A stretch of DNA of 64,000 nt, from positions 310,001 through 374,000 of the forward strand of contig NZ_CP070501.1 in assembly GCF_018308945.1 (NCBI RefSeq). The letters run 5' to 3'. The position numbers and the translations under genes were made by a program. Below, in pieces: positions 8,782-17,466 of the stretch. The notes beneath the pieces were generated by a model. That model ran no database searches, was not told where the DNA came from, and saw only the letters and a program-made list of their open reading frames with translations. Each line of letters starts with the position of its first letter. Positions within the stretch are counted from its first letter, which is position 1. The DNA is from Agrococcus sp. Marseille-Q4369 (lineage in GTDB: Bacteria > Actinomycetota > Actinomycetes > Actinomycetales > Microbacteriaceae).

Positions 8782-9276
8782 TCAGACGACGAGGCTCCAG
8801 CGCACCGCGAGCCACAGCGCGATGTGCGCGTCGCTCGCTGCCCGGCCGACCCGCGGCGGCACGAGGTCGTGGTCGCGCACGAGCGAGTACTCGCTCACGA
8901 TCACGTCGATCGGCGCCGCCCAGCCGCGCGTCGCGACGAGCACGCCTTCCCCTGAGCGCAGCGTGAGCGCGAACGGCAGCACCCGGTAGCGCAGCTCGAG
9001 CGCTGCGCCGGCCAACGCGGCGTCGCCGGTGACGCGCATCGACGCCCGGCGCACGATCCCGCCCGGTCGCTCCTCGGTGAGCGTCGCGACGCGCTCCCCG
9101 CCCAGGAGCACCGGCACGCCGTCGACCTCGGGTCGGCACCAGGGCTCGGCGCGCTGCGCGGCGAGGGTCCTGCGATCGGTGCGGTCGAGCTCGACGACCG
9201 CTTCGCCGACGCTCGCGCGCACGCGGGCGCCGTCGAGCTCGACCGTCACCGGTCCCCAGGAGGTGCGGCGGAACAT
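8782..9276 (-). CDS. Hypothetical protein
   Basis: A 164-aa protein beginning MFRRTSWGPVTVELDGARVR. It is rich in beta strands (alternating valine, arginine and leucine). No signal peptide, membrane segment, cysteine cluster or catalytic motif stands out, and I do not recognise the family. The start at 9276 is chosen because a GGGAG motif precedes it and upstream codons look antisense-like. It lies just downstream of ppgK in the same direction and is probably co-transcribed. The stop is within about 10 bp of the 3' end of the opposing rnpB. Confidence 0.6.
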   Translation of the reverse strand: MFRRTSWGPVTVELDGARVRASVGEAVVELDRTDRRTLAAQRAEPWCRPEVDGVPVLLGGERVATLTEERPGGIVRRASMRVTGDAALAGAALELRYRVLPFALTLRSGEGVLVATRGWAAPIDVIVSEYSLVRDHDLVPPRVGRAASDAHIALWLAVRWSLVV

Positions 9277-9371
9277 CCGCCACTCCCGCCGCCCCTGCGC
9301 GCCTCGGCGCTCGTCTGCGTGCTTCCGGTGCCGGGCGCGACGATCGCGACCCGGCCGTGCGCGCCGCTCGC

Positions 9372-10145
9372 TCACACCCCGCGCGCGAGCGCGGCGGCGC
9401 CGATGATGCCCGCGTTGTTGCGCAGCGCGGCCGGCACGATCGGTGTCGTGAGCTGCAGCAGCGGCAAGAACTTCTCCGACGACTTCGACACCCCGCCGCC
9501 GACGACGAACAGGTCGGGGGAGAAGATGAACTCGAGGTGGCTGTAGTAGCGCTGCAGCCGCTCGGCCCACTCCTCCCAGCTGAGGTCCTCGCGCTCGCGC
9601 ACCTTGTTCGAGGCACGCGTCTCGGCGCCGACGCCGTCGAGCTCGAGGTGGCCCAGCTCGGCGTTCGGGACGAGCACCCCGTTGTAGATGAGGGCGCCGC
9701 CGATGCCGGTGCCGAGCGTCGTCAGGATGACGAGACCCGACGCATCCTTCGCCGCCCCGTAGTGGTCCTCGGCGAAGCCCGCGGCGTCCGCATCGTTGAC
9801 GAAGTGGATGTCGCGGCCGAGAGCCCGCTCGAAGAGCTGCTCGGCCTCGAGCCCGATCCAGGACTTCGACACGTTCGCGGCGCTCATCGTGCGACCGTGC
9901 CGCACGATCGCGGGGAAGGTGACGCCGATGGGCGTCTCGTCGTCGATCTCGAGCAGCTCGACGAGGCCCACGACTGCGTCGCGGATCGCGTCCGGCTCGC
10001 CGCCCGCGGGCGTCGGCACCTTTACGCGATCGCTCAGCAGGGTGCCGGTGCGCACGTCGACGAGCGCCGCCTTCACACCCGTGCCGCCGATGTCGACGCC
10101 GACTGCCTGATCGCTGGAGCTGGTCACGCTTGCCGATCCTGCCAT
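9372..10145 (-). CDS. ppgK: Polyphosphate glucokinase
   Basis: A ROK-family kinase of 257 aa that phosphorylates glucose with polyphosphate (and ATP). It carries the phosphate-binding motif VGVDIGGTGVKAALVD near the N-terminus and the adenosine/phosphate segment TLGTGIGGALIYNG. Other PPGK-typical blocks are NDADAAGFAEDHYG, PNAELGHLELDG and SPDLFVVGGGVSKSSEKF. Length and motifs match actinobacterial PPGK. ATG 10145 lies 8 nt beyond the stop of map, so the two are likely one transcript. A GTG seven codons in (VTSSSDQ) is an alternative start. Confidence 0.94.
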   Translation of the reverse strand: MAGSASVTSSSDQAVGVDIGGTGVKAALVDVRTGTLLSDRVKVPTPAGGEPDAIRDAVVGLVELLEIDDETPIGVTFPAIVRHGRTMSAANVSKSWIGLEAEQLFERALGRDIHFVNDADAAGFAEDHYGAAKDASGLVILTTLGTGIGGALIYNGVLVPNAELGHLELDGVGAETRASNKVREREDLSWEEWAERLQRYYSHLEFIFSPDLFVVGGGVSKSSEKFLPLLQLTTPIVPAALRNNAGIIGAAALARGV

Positions 10146-10153
10146 GGATCGGA

Positions 10154-11023
10154 TCAGGCCGACGGCAGGGTCAGGATCTCGGCACCGCCCTCGCGCACGA
10201 CGATCGTGTGCTCGAACTGCGCCGTGATGGATCGGTCGCGCGTGACGATCGTCCAGCCGTCGTCCCAGCCATCCCACTCGTGCGTGCCGAGCGTCAGCAT
10301 CGGCTCGATCGTGAAGACCATGCCGGGCACCATCTCGGTGTCGTACTGCTCGGTGTCGTAGTGGGGGATGATGAGCCCCGAGTGGAACGATGTGCCCACG
10401 CCGTGGCCGGTGAAGTCGCGCACGACGCCGTAGCCGAAGCGCTTGGCGTACTGCTCGATCGAGCGGCCGATGACGTTGACGCGGCGGCCGGGCATCGCGA
10501 CCTTGATCGCGCGCCGCAGCGCCTCCTCGGTGCGCTCGACGAGCTGCGTCACCTCGTCGCTCGCCTGGCCGACGATGAACGTGCGGTTCGAGTCGCCGTG
10601 CACGCCGTCCTTGAACGCCGTGATGTCGATGTTGACGATGTCGCCGGCCTCGAGCACCGTGTCGTCGGGGATGCCGTGGCAGACGACCTCGTTGACGCTC
10701 GAGCACACCGACTTCGAGAAGCCGCGGTAGCCGAGCGTCGACGGGTAGGCGCCGTGGCTCGTGACGAAGTCGTGGCCGATGCGGTCGAGCTCGTCGGTCG
10801 TGACGCCGGGTCGCACCGCCGCGCCGACGGCGGCGATCGCGTCGGCGGCGATCGTGCCCGCCGCGCGGATGCGGTCGATCGTCGCCTCGTCGTAGACGTC
10901 GCCGCCGACGTGCTTCGCGGGGCGCGGCTTGCCGACGTACTCGGGGCGGGCGATGGATGGGTCCACGGGCCTCAGGGGAGAGACGCGACCGGGGATCAGG
11001 TGACCTCGCACGTCCTTCGGCAT
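10154..11023 (-). CDS. map: Methionine aminopeptidase, type I
   Basis: Removes the initiator methionine from nascent proteins. It is 289 aa from ATG 11023. The five metal ligands are all present: Asp133 (NIDI), Asp144 (HGDSN), His207 (GHGVG), Glu240 (TIEP) and Glu271 (FEHT), along with substrate-binding His116 (VCHG). The N-terminal extension (about 40 residues with a P-x-x-P-like RPxYVGKPxP) is typical of actinobacterial MapA, which may dock on ribosomes. ATG 11023 is preferred to ATG 11032 because a TAGGAT -10 hexamer ends 7 nt before it. Upstream of this -10 is a 13-bp minisatellite. Confidence 0.95.
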   Translation of the reverse strand: MPKDVRGHLIPGRVSPLRPVDPSIARPEYVGKPRPAKHVGGDVYDEATIDRIRAAGTIAADAIAAVGAAVRPGVTTDELDRIGHDFVTSHGAYPSTLGYRGFSKSVCSSVNEVVCHGIPDDTVLEAGDIVNIDITAFKDGVHGDSNRTFIVGQASDEVTQLVERTEEALRRAIKVAMPGRRVNVIGRSIEQYAKRFGYGVVRDFTGHGVGTSFHSGLIIPHYDTEQYDTEMVPGMVFTIEPMLTLGTHEWDGWDDGWTIVTRDRSITAQFEHTIVVREGGAEILTLPSA

Positions 11024-11030
11024 AGGCTCC

Positions 11031-11036
11031 ATCCTA
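11031..11036 (-). promoter_or_regulatory. -10 element (TAGGAT) of map, embedded in the minisatellite edge
   Basis: Read on the minus strand, TAGGAT ends 7 nt before ATG 11023. Its TAGG part comes from the first unit of the tandem array, so the array occupies the whole -35 and upstream region. Confidence 0.5.
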
Positions 11037-11122
11037 GGCAGACGGCCTAGGCAGACGGCCTAGGCAGACGGCCGAGGCAGACGGCCGAGGCAGACGGCCG
11101 AGGCAGACGGCCGAGGCAGACC
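11033..11122. repeat. 13-bp tandem repeat (minisatellite), 7 units
   Basis: Units run head to tail without gaps: three copies of CCTAGGCAGACGG (11033-11071), three of CCGAGGCAGACGG (11072-11110) and a seventh, CCGAGGCAGACC (11111-11122), that diverges at its end. The two unit types differ at one base and are blocked rather than mixed, as expected from successive slippage or unequal exchange. No protein frame uses it. Confidence 0.93.
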
Positions 11123-11151
11123 GACCCGCGGCGGATCCCGAGGAGGCGCGC

Positions 11152-11343
11152 ATGACCGAGTACTGGTACAACCTGGAGACCGGCGTCGTCGAGGAGGGCA
11201 TGGTCTCGCCCGGCTACGACCGCGCTGGCCCCTTCGCCACTCGCGAGGAGGCGGCACGCGCCCCCGAGATCATCAAGGAGCGCTCGCGGAAGTGGGCGGC
11301 TGAGGAGGCCGCAGAGGACGACTGGGGCGGCTCCTCCCGCTGA
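11152..11343 (+). CDS. Small SPOR-like/YWYN protein
   Basis: A 63-aa protein, MTEYWYNLETGVVEEGMVSP..., followed by RAGPFATREEAARAPEIIKERSRKW. It matches the short actinobacterial proteins annotated as SPOR-domain-containing, in which an aromatic N-terminus and an 'A-T-R-E-E-A' helix mimic one SPOR repeat. It has no signal peptide, so a peptidoglycan-binding role as in classical SPOR is doubtful. A GAGGAGG ribosome-binding site precedes ATG 11152. It is divergent from map across the minisatellite. The function is unknown. Confidence 0.82.
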   Translation: MTEYWYNLETGVVEEGMVSPGYDRAGPFATREEAARAPEIIKERSRKWAAEEAAEDDWGGSSR

Positions 11344-11358
11344 CCGGGCCGCGCAGCG

Positions 11359-11868
11359 TCAGGCGACCGCGACGATGCGGCGCAGCGTGCGCAGGTTGCG
11401 GGTCGTGACGCGATCCTTCGCCTGCCGCTCGAGCGCCTTGCCGAACGGGCTCGAGAGCGTCGTGCCCTTCGGGTTCGACCAGTGGACGACCGCGTCGCCC
11501 GCGGCGATCGCCTCGCCCTCGCCCGGCTCGAACGCGGCGAGCTCCGCCGCGATCCCCGGCTCGAGCGCGAACACGACGTAGGGCGTGTGGTCGTCGTCCT
11601 CGCCGTGCGGGTAGTCGGCGATGATGCGCTCGAGGTCGTCGATCGCGACGCCGAGCACCCGGATGCGCCTGCCGTACCGCGCCTCGAGCGCGACCTCCGC
11701 CGCCCGAGCCGCGCCCGACGCATCCGCCGCCGTCACCACGGCGTTGCCGCTCGCGAGCACCGTCACGACGTCGTCGAGCCCCGCGTCCTCGAGCAGCGCC
11801 TTGAGGTCGGCCGATCGCACGGTGACGCCGCCGACGTTCACGCCGCGGAGGAGCAGGGCGATGCGCAT
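11359..11868 (-). CDS. DUF1697 family protein
   Basis: A 169-aa protein starting MRIALLLRGVNVGGVTVRSADLKALLEDAGL. That N-terminus (ALLRGINVGGxNxxxMAxLRxxLExxG-like) and the following LASGNAVV block define DUF1697. The C-terminal KALERQAKDRVTTRNLRTLRRI also fits (family consensus ...TTRNxxTVxKL). The biochemical role is unknown. ATG 11868 has a GGGGGAG ribosome-binding site about 9 nt upstream. It lies between the small SPOR-like gene (convergent) and panB (same strand). Confidence 0.88.
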   Translation of the reverse strand: MRIALLLRGVNVGGVTVRSADLKALLEDAGLDDVVTVLASGNAVVTAADASGAARAAEVALEARYGRRIRVLGVAIDDLERIIADYPHGEDDDHTPYVVFALEPGIAAELAAFEPGEGEAIAAGDAVVHWSNPKGTTLSSPFGKALERQAKDRVTTRNLRTLRRIVAVA

Positions 11869-11887
11869 GGGATCGCGCTCCCCCCGA

Positions 11888-12748
11888 CTACTCGTACTCA
11901 TGCTCCGGCGCCGGGTAGGCGCCGGAGGAGACGTCCTCGCGGAACGCGTTCGCGGCATCCTCGAGGTCCTGGCCGATCTGCGCGTACTGCTTGACGAAGC
12001 GGGGGATCCGCCCGGTCGTGAAGCCCGCCCAGTCGGTCCAGACGAGCAGCTGGCCGTCGCAGTGCGGGCCCGCGCCGACCGAGATCGTCGGGATCGTGAG
12101 CGCCTCGGTCACCGCGCGCGCCGACTCCGAGGGCACCATCTCGAGCACGACCGCGAACGCGCCGGCTGCCTCGACGGCCTTCGCATCGCGCAGCAGCTTC
12201 TCGGCGCCTTCCGCGCCGCGGCCCTGGATGACGTGGCCGCCGAGCCCGTGCTCGGCCTGCGGCGTGAAGCCGACGTGCGCCATCACCGGGATGCCCGCCT
12301 CGACGATGTGGCGGATCTGCTCGGCCGAGCGCTCGCCGCCCTCGAGCTTGACGGCGTGCGCGCCGGTCTCCTTCATGAAGCGGATGGCGGTGTGCACGGC
12401 TTCGCGCGGATTCGTCTCGTAGGAGCCGAACGGCAGGTCGGCGACGACGAGCGCCCGCTTCGCGCCGCGCGCGACCGCGCGGGTGAGGGGGATGAGCTCG
12501 TCGACCGTCACCGGCAGCGTCGTGTCGTAGCCGAAGACGGTGTTGCCCGCCGAGTCGCCCACGAGCAGGAAGTCGATGCCCGCGCGGTCGAAGATGCCGG
12601 CCGAGAGGTAGTCGTAGCTCGTGAGGCCGACGATCTTCACCCCGTCGCGCTTCGCCTGCTGGAAGTGCCGGATCCTCACGCGCTTGGGGCTCGCTGCCCC
12701 GCCGCCGTAGGGCGCTGCGGGCTCCTGCGCGCTGTCGCTGAATGCCAT
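11888..12748 (-). CDS. panB: 3-Methyl-2-oxobutanoate hydroxymethyltransferase (ketopantoate synthesis)
   Basis: First enzyme of pantothenate/CoA synthesis: transfers a hydroxymethyl group from methylene-tetrahydrofolate to 2-oxoisovalerate. The 286 aa form a (beta-alpha)8 barrel. Metal ligands are Asp65 (VGDSAGN), Asp104 (VADLPFGSY) and Glu136 (KLEGG). The catalytic base corresponds to Glu203 (VLEMVPSE). The signature [11 protein letters not shown] is intact. The leader is absent: a TAGGCT -10 ends 7 nt before ATG 12748. No panC or panD is adjacent. It is divergent from glnA2. Confidence 0.96.
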   Translation of the reverse strand: MAFSDSAQEPAAPYGGGAASPKRVRIRHFQQAKRDGVKIVGLTSYDYLSAGIFDRAGIDFLLVGDSAGNTVFGYDTTLPVTVDELIPLTRAVARGAKRALVVADLPFGSYETNPREAVHTAIRFMKETGAHAVKLEGGERSAEQIRHIVEAGIPVMAHVGFTPQAEHGLGGHVIQGRGAEGAEKLLRDAKAVEAAGAFAVVLEMVPSESARAVTEALTIPTISVGAGPHCDGQLLVWTDWAGFTTGRIPRFVKQYAQIGQDLEDAANAFREDVSSGAYPAPEHEYE

Positions 12749-12755
12749 GCGGCCG

Positions 12756-12761
12756 AGCCTA
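12756..12761 (-). promoter_or_regulatory. -10 element (TAGGCT), leaderless start of panB
   Basis: On the minus strand TAGGCT is separated from ATG 12748 by 7 nt, with no ribosome-binding site. Confidence 0.6.
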
Positions 12762-12780
12762 TCGACAGGCGCGCGCCCAC

Positions 12781-12786
12781 TAGCCT
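12781..12786 (+). promoter_or_regulatory. -10 element (TAGCCT) of glnA2
   Basis: TAGCCT lies 27 nt before ATG 12814. A CAGGAGGGA ribosome-binding site sits between them, so this transcript has a short leader, unlike its divergent neighbour panB. Confidence 0.45.
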
Positions 12787-12813
12787 GAGGGCAGGCCTTC
12801 AGGAGGGACTCGG

Positions 12814-14145
12814 ATGGACAAGCAGCGGGACTTCGTGCTCCGGACGATCGAGGAGCGCGGCGTCAAGTTCGTGCGGCTGTGGTTCACGGATGTGCTCGGC
12901 ACGCTCAAGTCGGTCGCGATCGCGCCTGCCGAGGTCGAGGGCGCCTTCACCGAAGGGCTCGGCATCGACGGCTCGTCGATCGAGGGGCTCTCGCGCTCCT
13001 CGGAGGCCGACGTCATCGCGAACGCCGATCCGTCGACGTTCCAGGTGCTGCCGTGGCGCGGCGAGATCGACCCGACCGCGCGCATGTTCTGCGACATCGC
13101 CACCCCCGACGGGCAGCCCGCGGCCGCCGATCCGCGGCACGTGCTCAAGCGCACGCTCGCGAAGGCCGCCGACCTCGGGTTCAGCTTCTACACGCATCCC
13201 GAGTGCGAGTTCTACCTGCTCAAGTCGGCCGACGTCCACAACCCCGAGCCCGTCGACCGCGCCGGCTACTTCGACAACGTGCCCGGCGGCACGGCGCACG
13301 ACTTCCGGCGCGCGAGCGTGCGGATGCTCGAGGACATCGGCATCTCGGTCGAGTTCAGCCACCACGAGGCTGGCCCGGGCCAGAACGAGATCGACCTGCG
13401 CTACGCCGACGCGCTCTCGACCGCCGACAACATCATGACGTTCCGCACGGTCGTGAAGGAGGTCGCGATCCAGGAGGGCGTCTACGCGACCTTCATGCCG
13501 AAGCCCTTCGAGGGGCAGCCCGGCAGCGGCATGCACACCCACATGTCGCTGTTCGAGGGAGAGCGGAACGCCTTCCACGACCCCTCCGGCCAGTACCAGC
13601 TCTCGAAGGTCGGGCGGCAGTTCGTCGCGGGCCTCCTGCACCACGCGCCCGAGTTCACGGCGGTGACGAACCAGTTCGTCAACTCCTACAAGCGCATGTG
13701 GTCGGGTGACGAGGCGCCGAGCTACGTCTCGTGGGGCCACAACAACCGCTCCGCGCTCGTGCGCGTGCCGCTCTCGAAGCCCAACAAGGCGACGTCGGCG
13801 CGCGTCGAGTACCGCGGGCTCGACTCGGCGGCCAACCCCTACCTCGCCTTCTCGGTGCTGCTCGCCGCGGGCCTCAAAGGCATCGAGGAGGGCTACGAGC
13901 TGCCCGAGGAGGCGACCGACGACGTGTGGGCGCTCTCGAACAAGGAGCGCCGCGCGCTCGGCTTCACGCCGCTGCCGGCGAGCCTCGACCGGGCGCTGCA
14001 GCACATGGAGGAGTCGGAGCTCGTCGCCGAGACGCTCGGCGAGCAGGTCTTCGAGTACTTCCTGCGCAACAAGCGCGAGGACTGGCAGCGCTACCGCGCC
14101 CAGGTCACGCGCGTCGAGCTCGAGTCGAACCTCCTCTCGCTCTAG
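12814..14145 (+). CDS. glnA2: Glutamine synthetase, GlnA2-type (type I-alpha)
   Basis: A 443-aa glutamine synthetase with the type I blocks [40 protein letters not shown] and the arginine-binding [13 protein letters not shown]. At the position where GlnA1 has the adenylylation motif [10 protein letters not shown], this protein reads [12 protein letters not shown], with no tyrosine, and it lacks the 25-residue type I-beta insertion. It should therefore escape adenylylation. It is followed after 3 bp by glnE, as in many actinobacteria. Activity as a true glutamine synthetase is likely but not certain, because some GlnA paralogues use other amines. Confidence 0.94.
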   Translation: MDKQRDFVLRTIEERGVKFVRLWFTDVLGTLKSVAIAPAEVEGAFTEGLGIDGSSIEGLSRSSEADVIANADPSTFQVLPWRGEIDPTARMFCDIATPDGQPAAADPRHVLKRTLAKAADLGFSFYTHPECEFYLLKSADVHNPEPVDRAGYFDNVPGGTAHDFRRASVRMLEDIGISVEFSHHEAGPGQNEIDLRYADALSTADNIMTFRTVVKEVAIQEGVYATFMPKPFEGQPGSGMHTHMSLFEGERNAFHDPSGQYQLSKVGRQFVAGLLHHAPEFTAVTNQFVNSYKRMWSGDEAPSYVSWGHNNRSALVRVPLSKPNKATSARVEYRGLDSAANPYLAFSVLLAAGLKGIEEGYELPEEATDDVWALSNKERRALGFTPLPASLDRALQHMEESELVAETLGEQVFEYFLRNKREDWQRYRAQVTRVELESNLLSL

Positions 14146-14148
14146 CGC

Positions 14149-17091
14149 ATGCGCATCCCGTCGCCGCGCGCTCGGCTGGCGCAGCTCGGGTTCCGCGAGC
14201 CGAGCCGTGCCGCGGCGTGCCTCGAGGAGCTCCCGGATGCGTGGCGGGGCACGGGCAGGACGGCCCTCGTCGAGGCCGCGGCGCGCGCCGCCGACCCCGA
14301 CACGGCGCTCGAGTCGGCGGTGCGGCTCGAGCGCGCCGGCGTCTCGCTCGACGAGGCGCTCGCCGACGCGGGCTCGCGCGAGTCGCTCCTGCGCGTGCTC
14401 GGCGGCTCGATGGGCATCGCCGAGCACCTCGAGCGGCACGCCGAGGACCTCGACGTCGCTGCCCGGCCGATGGCGCCCGCACCAGCCGAGCGCTACGTCG
14501 ACAGCCTGATCGAGTCGGTCGACGCATCCGCCGCAGCCGACGGGGTCGCCCCGGTCGCCCGGAAGCCGCGGGTCGAGGCGATCGCCGCGATGCGCGGCCG
14601 CTACCGGCGCCACCTCACCGAGCTCGTCGCGTGGGACCTCGGGCTCGACGACCCGGGTGCTTCGGTCGACGTCGTCTCGGCGGCGCTCGCCGACCTCGCC
14701 GCCGCCGCGCTCGAAGCGGGCCTCGCGATCGCCCGCGCCGCCGCGCGCGAGCGGTACGGCGACGACGCCGACCGCGTGCGGCTCGCGGTGATCGCGATGG
14801 GCAAGACCGGCGCGCGCGAGCTCAACTACCTCAGCGACGTCGACGTCATCTGGGTGCACGAGGCCGAGGGGGTCGAGGATCCGAGGGCGACGCAGATCGC
14901 GACGCTGCTCGCGCGCGAGACGACGGCTGCGTGCGCGCAGTTCCAGAAGGCGCCGCCGCTGTGGGAGGTCGACGCGAACCTGCGCCCAGAGGGCAAGGAC
15001 GGCGCGCTCACGCGCACGCTCGCCTCGCACGTCGCGTACTACGACCGGTGGGCGAAGTCGTGGGAGTTCCAGGCGCTGCTCAAGGCCCGCGCGGTCGCGG
15101 GCGACGCCGAGCTCGGCGCCGCCTACGAAGCGGCCGTGCGCTCGAAGGTGTGGGAGTCGTCGAGCCGCGACGGCTTCGTCGAGTCGGTGCAGCGGATGCG
15201 CGAGCGGGTGAGCGAGCACATCCCGGCCGACGAGGTGGCGCGGCAGCTCAAGCTCGGGCCCGGGGGCCTGCGCGACATCGAGTTCACGGTGCAGCTGCTG
15301 CAGCTCGTGCACGGCGCCGACGACGAATCGGTGCGGCAGCGCAGCACGCTCGAGGCGCTCGACTCGCTCGCCGAGCTCGGCATCATCGGCCGCGCCGACC
15401 GCGACGAGTTCAGCGATCACTACCGGTTCCTGCGCGTGCTCGAGCACCGCATCCAGTTCTGGCGCATGCGTCGCACGCACCTCATGCCGGTAGAGCCCGA
15501 CGAGCTGCGGCGGCTCGCGCGCTCGGCGGGTCTGCCGGATGCCGCGGCGCTCACCGAGCGCTGGCAAGCGGTGCGGCGCGCGGTGCGCTCGCTCCACGAG
15601 CGGCTCTTCTACCGGCCGCTGCTCGGCGCCGTCGCGTCGCTCGGCCACGACGACGTGCGGCTCACGCCAGAGCACGCCGCGAAGCGGCTCGAGGCCTCCG
15701 GCTACGCCGACGCGCGCGGCGCCCTCGGCCACATCGCCGAGCTCACGGGCGGGGTGACGCGCCGGGCGCAGATCCAGCGGCTGCTGCTGCCGGTGCTGCT
15801 CGGCTGGTTCGCGGAGGGCGTCGACCCCGACATGGGGCTGCTCGCGTTCCGACGGCTGAGCGAGGCGCTCGGCGAGAGCCCCTGGTTCCTGCGCATGCTG
15901 CGCGACTCGCCCGTCGCCGCGCGCCGGCTCACGAAGCTGCTCTCGTCGTCGCGCCTCATCGGCTCGCTCATGGAGCGCATCCCCGAGGCCGCGTCGTGGC
16001 TCGACGGCGACGAGCAGCTGCGGCCGCGCTCGGAGGAGTCGCTCCGCGAGGAGGCGGCCGCCGTGCTCGGTCGCCACCGCGGCGACCCGGATGCGCTGCG
16101 GAACGCACTGCGGGCGCTCCGCCGCCGCGAGCACTTGCGGGTCGCGATGGCGAGCGCGCTGCAGCGCATCGACGAGTCGACCGTCGGCGTCGCGCTCACC
16201 GCGATCGCGGGGGCCCTCGTCGACGCCGCGCTCGCGCTCCACACGCCCGAGGGGCTGCGGCTCGCGACCATCACGCTCGGTCGCACGGGCGGTCGCGAGA
16301 TCGGCTTCGGCAGCGACATCGACGTCATGCACGTCGCGGCCGGCGAGGGCGACCCGATCGCGGTCGCGACGACCGTCATCCGCAAGGTGCAGGAGACGCT
16401 CGCCGACCCGTCGCTGCCGTTCGAGCTCGATGCGGCGCTCCGGCCCGAGGGACGGCAAGGGCCGATCGTCCGCACGATCGACAGCTACCGCGCCTATTAC
16501 GAGCGCTGGTCGGAGCCGTGGGAGGCGCAGGCGCTCCTGCGTGCGCGGCCCTTCGCGGGCGACGCGGAGCTCGCGGCCGAGCTCATGGCGATCATCGACG
16601 AGCGCCGCTACCCGGCGGAGCTGCCCGCCTCGGCGGCGCGCGAGGTGCGGCGCATCAAGGCGCGCGTCGAGTCGGAGCGGCTGCCGAAGAACGCCGATCG
16701 GCGTCGCCACCTCAAGCTCGGCGACGGCGCGCTGAGCGATGTCGAGTGGCTCGTGCAGCTGCTGCAGCTGCAGCACGCGGGACACGAGCCGAGCCTGCGC
16801 ACGCCCTCGACGCTCGAGGCCCTCGCCGCCGCCGCCCGCGCCGACCTCATCAGCGATCGCGACGCCGAGATCCTGCGCGAGGCGTGGACGCTCGCGACCC
16901 GGCTCCGCAACGGGCTCGCGCTCGCTCGCGCCCGCTCGATCGACGTGCTGCCGAACGAGCGCACCGAGCTCGAGGCCGTCGCGCGCCTCATCGGCATGCC
17001 CGCGCGCTCGGCGCTCGCGCTCGAGGAGCAGTACCTCGCGGTCACCCGCCGCTCGCGCCGCGTCTTCGACCGCCTCTTCTATGACGCCTGA
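14149..17091 (+). CDS. glnE: Bifunctional glutamine synthetase adenylyltransferase/deadenylase
   Basis: Modifies the conserved tyrosine of GlnA1 with AMP and removes it, according to nitrogen state. The 980 aa contain two nucleotidyltransferase domains. The N-terminal, deadenylase half has ELNYLSDVDVIWVHEAEG, and the C-terminal, adenylylating half has EIGFGSDIDVMHVA. Each has the G-S/D-x-D-x-D metal motif. Each is followed by a helical domain with KLGPGGLRDIEFTVQLLQL or KLGDGALSDVEWLVQLLQL. The start, ATG 14149, is 3 bp after glnA2. Its substrate glnA1 is 0.4 kb downstream on the opposite strand. Confidence 0.97.
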   Translation: MRIPSPRARLAQLGFREPSRAAACLEELPDAWRGTGRTALVEAAARAADPDTALESAVRLERAGVSLDEALADAGSRESLLRVLGGSMGIAEHLERHAEDLDVAARPMAPAPAERYVDSLIESVDASAAADGVAPVARKPRVEAIAAMRGRYRRHLTELVAWDLGLDDPGASVDVVSAALADLAAAALEAGLAIARAAARERYGDDADRVRLAVIAMGKTGARELNYLSDVDVIWVHEAEGVEDPRATQIATLLARETTAACAQFQKAPPLWEVDANLRPEGKDGALTRTLASHVAYYDRWAKSWEFQALLKARAVAGDAELGAAYEAAVRSKVWESSSRDGFVESVQRMRERVSEHIPADEVARQLKLGPGGLRDIEFTVQLLQLVHGADDESVRQRSTLEALDSLAELGIIGRADRDEFSDHYRFLRVLEHRIQFWRMRRTHLMPVEPDELRRLARSAGLPDAAALTERWQAVRRAVRSLHERLFYRPLLGAVASLGHDDVRLTPEHAAKRLEASGYADARGALGHIAELTGGVTRRAQIQRLLLPVLLGWFAEGVDPDMGLLAFRRLSEALGESPWFLRMLRDSPVAARRLTKLLSSSRLIGSLMERIPEAASWLDGDEQLRPRSEESLREEAAAVLGRHRGDPDALRNALRALRRREHLRVAMASALQRIDESTVGVALTAIAGALVDAALALHTPEGLRLATITLGRTGGREIGFGSDIDVMHVAAGEGDPIAVATTVIRKVQETLADPSLPFELDAALRPEGRQGPIVRTIDSYRAYYERWSEPWEAQALLRARPFAGDAELAAELMAIIDERRYPAELPASAAREVRRIKARVESERLPKNADRRRHLKLGDGALSDVEWLVQLLQLQHAGHEPSLRTPSTLEALAAAARADLISDRDAEILREAWTLATRLRNGLALARARSIDVLPNERTELEAVARLIGMPARSALALEEQYLAVTRRSRRVFDRLFYDA

Positions 17092-17116
17092 CCAGGCTCC
17101 TCGCAAGCGAGCGGCC

Positions 17117-17122
17117 TACGCT
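17117..17122 (+). promoter_or_regulatory. -10 element (TACGCT), leaderless start of zinc-ribbon gene
   Basis: TACGCT is followed by 6 nt and then ATG 17129. Confidence 0.5.
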
Positions 17123-17128
17123 GGCGCG

Positions 17129-17332
17129 ATGTTCTTCATCTTCGGCTTCGGCCCCAAGCAGGAGGAGCTCGGTCCTGGGCTCACCCGCACGTGCGTCCGC
17201 TGCGGCAACACGGCGGTGTGGCAGCGCATCCGCGAGTCGAAGCGCTTCACGCTCTTCTTCATCCCCATCGCCCGCTGGGGCAAGCGCGAGTTCGAGGCCT
17301 GCCCGATCTGCGGCTACGCGGTCTCCGCCTGA
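17129..17332 (+). CDS. Small zinc-ribbon protein
   Basis: A 67-aa protein, MFFIFGFGPKQEELGPG..., with two CxxC knuckles: CVRCGN near residue 22 and CPICGY near residue 59. Between them is an aromatic segment (RFTLFFIPIARWGKREFE) that may lie in the membrane surface or core. This is the short zinc-ribbon family found beside glnE/glnA in many actinobacteria. The function is unknown. Transcription appears to start at its ATG. Confidence 0.85.
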   Translation: MFFIFGFGPKQEELGPGLTRTCVRCGNTAVWQRIRESKRFTLFFIPIARWGKREFEACPICGYAVSA

Positions 17333-17340
17333 GCGCATCC

Positions 17341-17400
17341 GCAGAGTGTCGGCACTCTGCGGTGCCGAGTGCGCGAGATCGCAGAGTCCCGGCACTCTGC
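17341..17400. repeat. Pair of near-identical hairpin repeats (REP-like)
   Basis: GCAGAGTG-TCGG-CACTCTGC at 17341-17360 is a perfect 8-bp stem with a tetraloop. Twenty bases later GCAGAGT-CCCGGC-ACTCTGC (17381-17400) repeats it with a 7-bp stem. They lie between the convergent zinc-ribbon gene and glnA1. They lack a T-tract on either strand, so they are more like a repeated palindromic element than plain terminators. Confidence 0.75.
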
Positions 17401-17422
17401 GCCAGATCCGCCCGTCGACGCC

Positions 17423-17454
17423 GAGAGCCGGCCACCCGCAGGTGACCGGCTCTC
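17423..17454 (-). terminator. Hairpin downstream of glnA1
   Basis: GAGAGCCGG (17423-17431) pairs with CCGGCTCTC (17446-17454) around a 14-nt loop, 12 bp beyond the glnA1 stop codon. Confidence 0.6.
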
Positions 17455-17466
17455 GCGCAGGGAGCG

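Noticed and set aside
12799-17106. A 1435-codon open frame on the minus strand
   Set aside because: It is antisense to glnA2 and glnE, which carry all family motifs. Long shadow frames are expected at this GC content, and its Arg/Val/Ala/His-rich translation matches no family.
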